Below are positions 54,506-59,151 of a stretch of DNA of 59,151 bases, piece by piece; the stretch's first letter is position 1, and each line of letters begins with the position of its first letter. The stretch comes from Thiomonas sp. (GTDB lineage Bacteria; Pseudomonadota; Gammaproteobacteria; Burkholderiales; Burkholderiaceae_C), in NCBI GenBank assembly GCA_027311065.1, contig DAICZP010000090.1, forward strand, positions 1-59,151. Reading direction: 5' to 3'. The translations under genes and the position numbers were made by a program. The notes beneath the pieces were generated by a model. It was not told where the DNA came from. It did no database searches and worked only from the letters and a program-made list of their open reading frames with translations.

Positions 54506-55714
54506 ATGCAACGTCGACAATTCGTGCAGGTCGCAGCGGCTTCACTGGCGCTGCCAATGCCAAGTGTGTGGGCGGCGCCAGTGCGTGGGCAACCGAAATT
54601 CATCCTCGTCTTCCTGCGCGGCGCCTACGACGCGGCCAACGTGCTGGTGCCCTACGGCAGCGATTTCTACTATGCGTCGCGGCCGAACATCGCCGTGCCG
54701 CGGCCGGGGAGCGGCGCTGATGCAGCCATCGCTCTAGGCACCGATTGGGCGCTGCACCCCGCATTGCGCTCGAACGTATTGCCGTTATGGCAGGCTGGCC
54801 AGCTCGCCTTCGTTCCATTCGCGGGCACGCGCGACCTCAGTCGCAGTCATTTTGAGACCCAGGACCACATTGAGCTCGGCCAGGGGCCATCCCCGCGCGA
54901 CTTTGGCGATGGCTTTCTCAATCGGCTGCTGGCGCAGTTGCACGGGCGTTCCCGGCCGATGGCCTTCAGCGCGCAGCTGCCCCTTTCATTGCGTGGGCCA
55001 CAGCGTGTGCCGAACGTTGCCGTGGCACAACCGGGTGGCGGCGCCATCGCGCCAGCCCAGCAGGCCTTGCTCGAGAAAATGTGGAGCAACACGGCCCAGG
55101 CAAGTTCGGTCCGTGAGGGCTTCTCGGTGCAGGCAACCGTCAGACGGGACATGCTCGGATCTGCGTGGCGCGAGGAGATGCGCGCGGCCAGTCGCGGCGC
55201 CATTGCCCCCTGGGGATTCGTCGCCGAAGCGACACGCATTGGCACGCTGATGAGAGATAGTTTCGATATCGGATTCATCGATGTGGGCGGCTGGGATACC
55301 CACGTCAACGAGGCTGGCGCGAACGGCGCTCACGGACAGCTGGCCATGAAACTGCGCTCCCTCGGCGATGGCCTGGCGGCATTGCGGCAAGCGCTTGGCC
55401 CAGCCTGGGGAGAAACAACGGTAGTTGTGCTCAGCGAATTTGGCCGAACCTTCCGCGAAAACGGCAACCGTGGCACCGACCACGGCCATGGCAGCGTCTA
55501 TTGGGTGATGGGCGGCAATGTGCGCGGGGGGCGCATCGTCGGTGAGCAGGTCGCGCTGTCGCCAACCACGCTTGACCAGAATCGCGACTACCCGGTGCTG
55601 ACGAACGATCGCGATCTTCTGGGTGGTCTGTTCGGGCGTCTATGGGGCCTCAATGCGCAACAGCTCCAGGCGGTGTTTCCGGGGAGCCGACCGCTCGACT
55701 TGCAATTGCTCTAA
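54506..55714 (+). CDS. DUF1501 family protein, exported
   Basis: 402-residue DUF1501 protein. N-terminus MQRRQFVQVAAASLALPMPS resembles a twin-arginine-type signal. The alkaline-phosphatase-like core has FLRGAYDAANVLVPYG, FIDVGGWDTHVNE and LSEFGRTFRENGNRGTDHGHG. ATG 54506 follows GGGAGGA. It is 31 bases after the DUF1800 gene; the two likely form one exported complex. Substrate unknown. Confidence 0.9.
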   Translation: MQRRQFVQVAAASLALPMPSVWAAPVRGQPKFILVFLRGAYDAANVLVPYGSDFYYASRPNIAVPRPGSGADAAIALGTDWALHPALRSNVLPLWQAGQLAFVPFAGTRDLSRSHFETQDHIELGQGPSPRDFGDGFLNRLLAQLHGRSRPMAFSAQLPLSLRGPQRVPNVAVAQPGGGAIAPAQQALLEKMWSNTAQASSVREGFSVQATVRRDMLGSAWREEMRAASRGAIAPWGFVAEATRIGTLMRDSFDIGFIDVGGWDTHVNEAGANGAHGQLAMKLRSLGDGLAALRQALGPAWGETTVVVLSEFGRTFRENGNRGTDHGHGSVYWVMGGNVRGGRIVGEQVALSPTTLDQNRDYPVLTNDRDLLGGLFGRLWGLNAQQLQAVFPGSRPLDLQLL

Positions 55715-55781
55715 AGCCAAGCGCAAGGGGCAGCACGGCGATCAACCGGGATCCACGGCAAACTTGGCGTGGAACAAGGAT

Positions 55782-56123
55782 TCACCTCGGCGTGTCCGAT
55801 ACCCGAATACCGATCCGGACCGTGGCCGCAGCGATCATGACCTCGCGAAGGAATGCAACAAGCGCCAGAAACAAGGTCAACATTGCCAGGACGAAGAGAA
55901 CCGATACGAGCCAACCGGTTTCGAAACCCATTGAGGCGCCGAGAAACAGGGTGGCGATCACCGTGCAGATCAGAAGCGCCGTCGTCGTGCACAGAGCGAT
56001 TGCGCTGCTCACCAGTGACAGGCGTCGACGCAGGGTCACAAGTTCGCTCTGGATCTCGTCGATGCCCTCTGCAGCGTCCTTCATCCGCTGCTCCAGAAGC
56101 CGCGCCTGGTCAGCAGCGCACAC
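55782..56123 (-). CDS. DUF2721 family membrane protein
   Basis: 113-residue protein with a charged N-terminal helix (LLEQRMKDAAEGIDEIQSEL), LRRRLSLVSSAIALCTTTALLICTVIATLF and a second membrane helix. The start is GTG 56123, immediately next to the stop of the DehI-family gene, so translation is probably coupled. DUF2721 function is unknown. Confidence 0.78.
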   Translation of the reverse strand: MCAADQARLLEQRMKDAAEGIDEIQSELVTLRRRLSLVSSAIALCTTTALLICTVIATLFLGASMGFETGWLVSVLFVLAMLTLFLALVAFLREVMIAAATVRIGIRVSDTPR

Positions 56124-57005
56124 TCACCCCAATTGCGCACGCAGAAATGCGATGTTCGTGACCAGACCAGGAAGCAGCCACTGGAACAGTCGTGCCACCG
56201 CGAGGACTTCGGCCAGCGGCGCATCTGCGGCAGCGGCTGCGCGCAACGCTTCGCCGCGCAGTGCAGCCGGGTTGGGCAAAGCATGGGCCACCCGCTCGAG
56301 CACCCCGGCATGCAGTTCGTCACAGATTGCTCGGTAGTCGTCGCCTTGTACACGCGACGCCAACCCGTTCCAGGCTGCCTCGAAATAACTCGGCCAGCGC
56401 GCCAGTGCCCGGTAGTCGGTGTTCACGAAGGGAAGCCCGAGTGTGCGCTTGATGTCGGCATACACCGCGCGCGTCGGCGCGTCAGCATGGTGCGCCTCCA
56501 TCAGTACCAACGCGCTCCCCGGTTGCGGTCCGTGACGGCCTTCAAACGGCTGTGCGTCACCCAAACCGTCGAGTTCACCACCTTCGAGCAGCAGGCGTGT
56601 GATGCTGGCAATCAGCAGGTAGGGCTGGTTGCCATGCGAGAACACCTCCAGCAAGTCGCGAATCTGCTGCAGCTCACGCGGCGCGTACCCCAGATCGAGC
56701 AGCGCGGCCGTCAGGCTCCCGGGATGCAGGCGCTGCGCAGCCAGCTCGGCATGCGCGCGCAAGGCACGGCTGTGGGCGACGAACGCCACACTTTGCACGA
56801 TGGGCGCAAGACCCGTCCACAGGGTGCGAAAAAACGTCGGGTAGTGGGCGTAGGCCATCGTGACCACTCCCATCCACGGCACTTGCAGCGCTTGCTTCAT
56901 CTTTGCGTAAGCGGCGGCGCGCTCGCCATCGACCAAGTACTCGGCAAGCGGATGCAAGGCGGGGATGGAGGACGGCAGCAGTCGTGGCAGCAACGGGGTT
57001 GGCAT
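56124..57005 (-). CDS. DehI-family (haloacid dehalogenase group I-like) protein
   Basis: 293-residue protein made of two similar halves, typical of DehI (D,L-2-haloacid dehalogenase) fold proteins: YAKMKQALQVPWMGVVTMAYAHYPTFF in the first and YADIKRTLGLPFVNTDYRALARWPSYFEAAWNGL in the second. ATG 57005 follows GGAGA. Many relatives are not dehalogenases, so function is not assigned. No adjacent transporter; coupled with the DUF2721 gene. Confidence 0.8.
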   Translation of the reverse strand: MPTPLLPRLLPSSIPALHPLAEYLVDGERAAAYAKMKQALQVPWMGVVTMAYAHYPTFFRTLWTGLAPIVQSVAFVAHSRALRAHAELAAQRLHPGSLTAALLDLGYAPRELQQIRDLLEVFSHGNQPYLLIASITRLLLEGGELDGLGDAQPFEGRHGPQPGSALVLMEAHHADAPTRAVYADIKRTLGLPFVNTDYRALARWPSYFEAAWNGLASRVQGDDYRAICDELHAGVLERVAHALPNPAALRGEALRAAAAADAPLAEVLAVARLFQWLLPGLVTNIAFLRAQLG

Positions 57006-57303
57006 GGTGGTCTCCAGGGAATTGACAGCCGATTGTGCAGCACCGGCGTCATTTGATGTACCAACCATTCCATTACTTGGTCCTGACACCAGCCTCGACC
57101 CGCGGCGGCGCACGCCCTGCTCCCCGACTCAGTGCAGCGCGCAGGACTGACCTTTGACATCCTCTTCGCCCTTGGCCTTCGGCCACCGCTTGCGCGGGAA
57201 GGACGGAGATTCCTACGGCGCTCAGGCACGGCAATCGCCGAGGAGCGGCCTGGCTGGGTGTCCAATACGCGAAGCAGCAGCCCCCTGTTCGCCTGCGCGC
57301 GGT

Positions 57304-58365
57304 TCAGAACGAATAGCTCACACCGGCGGATGCGGTCCAGTGCGGAAACAATTGATAGCCCTGCAGATTGCTGTGGGCCGGCAGTTGCACAAAGCCGTAG
57401 GCAACGACTCCGCGCGCCAGCGCAACGCTTAATCCCGGGCTGAGGTAGGCCACGGTCCCCGCCGTGTCCGCGGTGTCGGCCAGGGCCCCCTGGTCGGCGC
57501 TCTTGTGGGTCAGGTTGACCTGCAACTGCGGTACCCAGTCCGGGTTTTTCTCATAGCGCAGCCCGAAGCTCAGGTTCTCCTGGTTTCCGGGGCGGTAGTC
57601 CTGGCCGGGCTGGTCGAGGCGGTGCATGACCGAGGCCTGGAACTGCCCGCTGGCAAAGGCATCGAAGTTCTGGCTGACGGCCTGGTAGTCGTAGGCGCCG
57701 ACAATCAGGTCGGTGCTCCCATTGCCGGCCTGCAGACTGGTGTCGAGCAGGTTGCCCGGCGACGCCTGCCGGGCATTCGGACCGGTCGAGAACGCCGTGG
57801 GGTTGCGGCCAACGGTGCCGGTACCCGCAGCGTTCGGCCCGCCATAGCTGCCGGTGGGCAGCTTCACGCCCAGCTGAAACCCCAGCGCGTGGGTCGGCAG
57901 CAGGCCCTGCCAGGCCGCCAGGAACTTCACATCGCCGATCCCGCTGACGGTCGCGCCGCTCACGTCCTGCGGCGACAGCGGATTGGTCGCCGCCCCATAG
58001 GTCGTGTGGCTGCGATCGATAGACGGCAACAACAGGCTGAAGTTCCAGTCCGCGCTGGGGCTATAGGCCAGCCCCAGGGTCCAGTAGCGGTTGACGGTTT
58101 GCTGCTCGACCTCCTGGTTGCCTCCCGCATCGTTGATGGCCGCGACTTGCGACGGCGAGACGGCCGATGTGCCCGAGCGCAGCTGGCTCTGGTCGATGTA
58201 GTCGTATTGCAGGCTAATGCGCCAGCCCGCGGAGGCGCCGTACCCCATCGCTGCGTCCGGGGACAAGGAACATCCGCAGCTTGCACAGGCGAACGCGGTT
58301 GCAGGGGCAAGCGCGGCGCAGCACAGTGCGAACGCGCGTAGCGTCGCGAGATGATTGGAATGCAT
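57304..58365 (-). CDS. Outer-membrane beta-barrel transporter-like protein
   Basis: 353-residue exported protein. Signal peptide followed by FACASCGCSLSPDAAMGYG, a Cys-rich start typical of a group of outer-membrane proteins in metal or C1-associated loci. The body is beta-rich with alternating hydrophobic residues (WTLGLAYSPSADWNFSLLLPS) and the last residue is Phe (ASAGVSYSF). ATG 58365 follows AGGAG. The three clustered cysteines could bind metal. Function unknown. Confidence 0.82.
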   Translation of the reverse strand: MHSNHLATLRAFALCCAALAPATAFACASCGCSLSPDAAMGYGASAGWRISLQYDYIDQSQLRSGTSAVSPSQVAAINDAGGNQEVEQQTVNRYWTLGLAYSPSADWNFSLLLPSIDRSHTTYGAATNPLSPQDVSGATVSGIGDVKFLAAWQGLLPTHALGFQLGVKLPTGSYGGPNAAGTGTVGRNPTAFSTGPNARQASPGNLLDTSLQAGNGSTDLIVGAYDYQAVSQNFDAFASGQFQASVMHRLDQPGQDYRPGNQENLSFGLRYEKNPDWVPQLQVNLTHKSADQGALADTADTAGTVAYLSPGLSVALARGVVAYGFVQLPAHSNLQGYQLFPHWTASAGVSYSF

Positions 58366-58474
58366 GAAGAAGGTTCTCCTGGTACGGCCACGCCCTCCAC
58401 CCGTGAGCGCGTCGGCGGTACGAATGAAGGCCGAGGCCGCGCGCGGGCCGGCCGGCCTCGCACGCGGTGACGTT

Positions 58475-58852
58475 TCAGACTCGCGCGGTGGAACCCGGAG
58501 GCGCGCGGGGCGGCGGGCGCCAGGCGAGTGCCGGCGCCGCGACGGGTTCACGTCGACGCGTCGCATCGACGTTCGTCGTTTCCGGCCGGTCACACGCCTG
58601 TCGAACCGTCGTCGGGAGCGCCAACTGAAGGTGGTTCGCGCTCACTTGCGCATGACTGGGAAAGCGCAGGACGATGCGCCGCGGCAAGCGCGTACCTGCC
58701 TTGATCAGGCCCTGTCCCGTACAGTAGGGAACGACAATCGCCAGCTGCCTGGGTTGCGCCCAGGCCGCCAGCGGCGCGCACACATACGCAGCCAGCAGCA
58801 ACCAGACGAGGATGGCCCGACTCGACCAATGCGGGCGCGCAGAAACTGTCAT
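58475..58852 (-). CDS. Small exported protein of unknown function
   Basis: 125-residue product with a signal peptide (AILVWLLLAAYVCAPLAAWAQ) and a Cys-containing body (YCTGQGL, RQACDRP). The C-terminal third is Pro/Ala-rich. It is on the same strand and about 110 bases before the beta-barrel gene, so the two may be co-transcribed. Not recognised as a known family; possibly DUF2946-like. Confidence 0.5.
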   Translation of the reverse strand: MTVSARPHWSSRAILVWLLLAAYVCAPLAAWAQPRQLAIVVPYCTGQGLIKAGTRLPRRIVLRFPSHAQVSANHLQLALPTTVRQACDRPETTNVDATRRREPVAAPALAWRPPPRAPPGSTARV

Positions 58853-59006
58853 GGGCGGGTTGAGGAGGTGCGTCGATCATACCAAGTCGCCCGCGATCGG
58901 CCGTTCCTCCTCATCACCCGCAGCGCCCTCGCTGCGGGCGCACGCAGCCACAGGCGTCTTTGTCTAGCATGGCAAACTTGCAGAGCCATCTCTACAGGGA
59001 GGTTTT

Positions 59007-59151
59007 ATGGCCATGGATCGGCATCCGCCCTCGCACCCCGATCGCTGCATCGCCAGCCGTCGCGACCTGCTGCGACACGCGCTGGCCTTTGCGCTGCTTG
59101 GCACCGTTGACCCGCGAGCCTTCGCCGACGAGACCCTGCGCGTCGGCGCGA
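59007..59151 (+). CDS. 5' end of a Tat-exported protein, probable ABC/TRAP binding protein (partial)
   Basis: ATG 59007 follows AGGGAGG. The first 48 residues contain a twin-arginine signal SRRDLLRHALAFALLG and a likely mature start ADETLRVGA, the usual first strand of substrate-binding proteins. The gene is cut by the window end, so the family is not certain. Confidence 0.6.
   Translation, partial: MAMDRHPPSHPDRCIASRRDLLRHALAFALLGTVDPRAFADETLRVGA

Noticed and set aside
1-59151. CRISPR array, insertion sequence, integrase or tRNA-linked attachment site
   Set aside because: No regularly spaced repeats, transposase, recombinase or tRNA gene was recognised on either strand; the catabolic island has no visible mobility genes.

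Overview
The window looks like chromosomal DNA of a Gram-negative betaproteobacterium, most likely order Burkholderiales. The basis is the high-GC coding style, type VI secretion genes, an lpxH-cysE-trmJ-suhB housekeeping block, LivFGHM-type ABC transport, sulfite dehydrogenase and a porin ending in phenylalanine. Genus cannot be fixed from the sequence alone. No rRNA, tRNA, CRISPR array, insertion sequence or integrase was seen.

Region 1 (1-6.2 kb) is the end of a type VI secretion locus (tssK, tssL, tssM, coupled by ATGA overlaps), closed by a convergent OmpR-type response regulator. Region 2 (6.5-13.8 kb) is housekeeping: L,D-transpeptidase, two cyclophilins, lpxH, cysE, trmJ, suhB and a secreted carboxylesterase. 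Region 3 (13.8-22.2 kb) is mixed: a BTAD/SARP-like regulator facing an unknown protein, a Tat-exported sulfite dehydrogenase with its cytochrome c, a chemoreceptor, a medium-chain reductase, a decayed chemoreceptor fragment and a DUF4197 protein.

Region 4 (22.3-52.5 kb) is the notable part: a 30-kb catabolic island. A long leftward operon (45106 to 32390) has eleven genes: TIM-barrel isomerase/dehydratase-like protein, EamA permease, CaiB CoA-transferase, TPP enzyme, porin, type I dehydroquinase, aldehyde dehydrogenase, CoA-acylating aldehyde dehydrogenase, citryl-CoA-lyase-like protein, canonical AroE and amidohydrolase. A rightward unit (46305-52483) has an AroE-like protein, LivHMGF and a split, domain-swapped relative of the QsuB/QuiC dehydroshikimate dehydratase. 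Satellite units carry a second EamA permease, a third AroE-like protein, a GlcG/HbpS protein, an acyl-CoA dehydrogenase, an acetate-type CoA-transferase, an FMN reductase, two LysR regulators and the solute-binding protein.

Four promoters in the island carry the same 40-bp block: two 19-bp palindromes separated by exactly 2 bp (21 bp centre to centre). One block lies between the PcaR/PobR-like IclR gene and its divergent neighbour, so this IclR protein is the likely regulator of the whole island. The gene set suggests uptake and oxidation of a quinate- or shikimate-like cyclic acid, with CoA activation and carbon-carbon cleavage. However, two of three AroE paralogues lack the usual shikimate-binding serines and the split dehydratase has lost metal ligands, so the real substrate may be something else.

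Region 5 (52.8-59.1 kb) holds a DUF1800 lipoprotein with its DUF1501 partner, a DehI-family protein coupled to a DUF2721 membrane protein, an outer-membrane beta-barrel-like protein with a small exported protein, and the start of a Tat-exported probable solute-binding protein.
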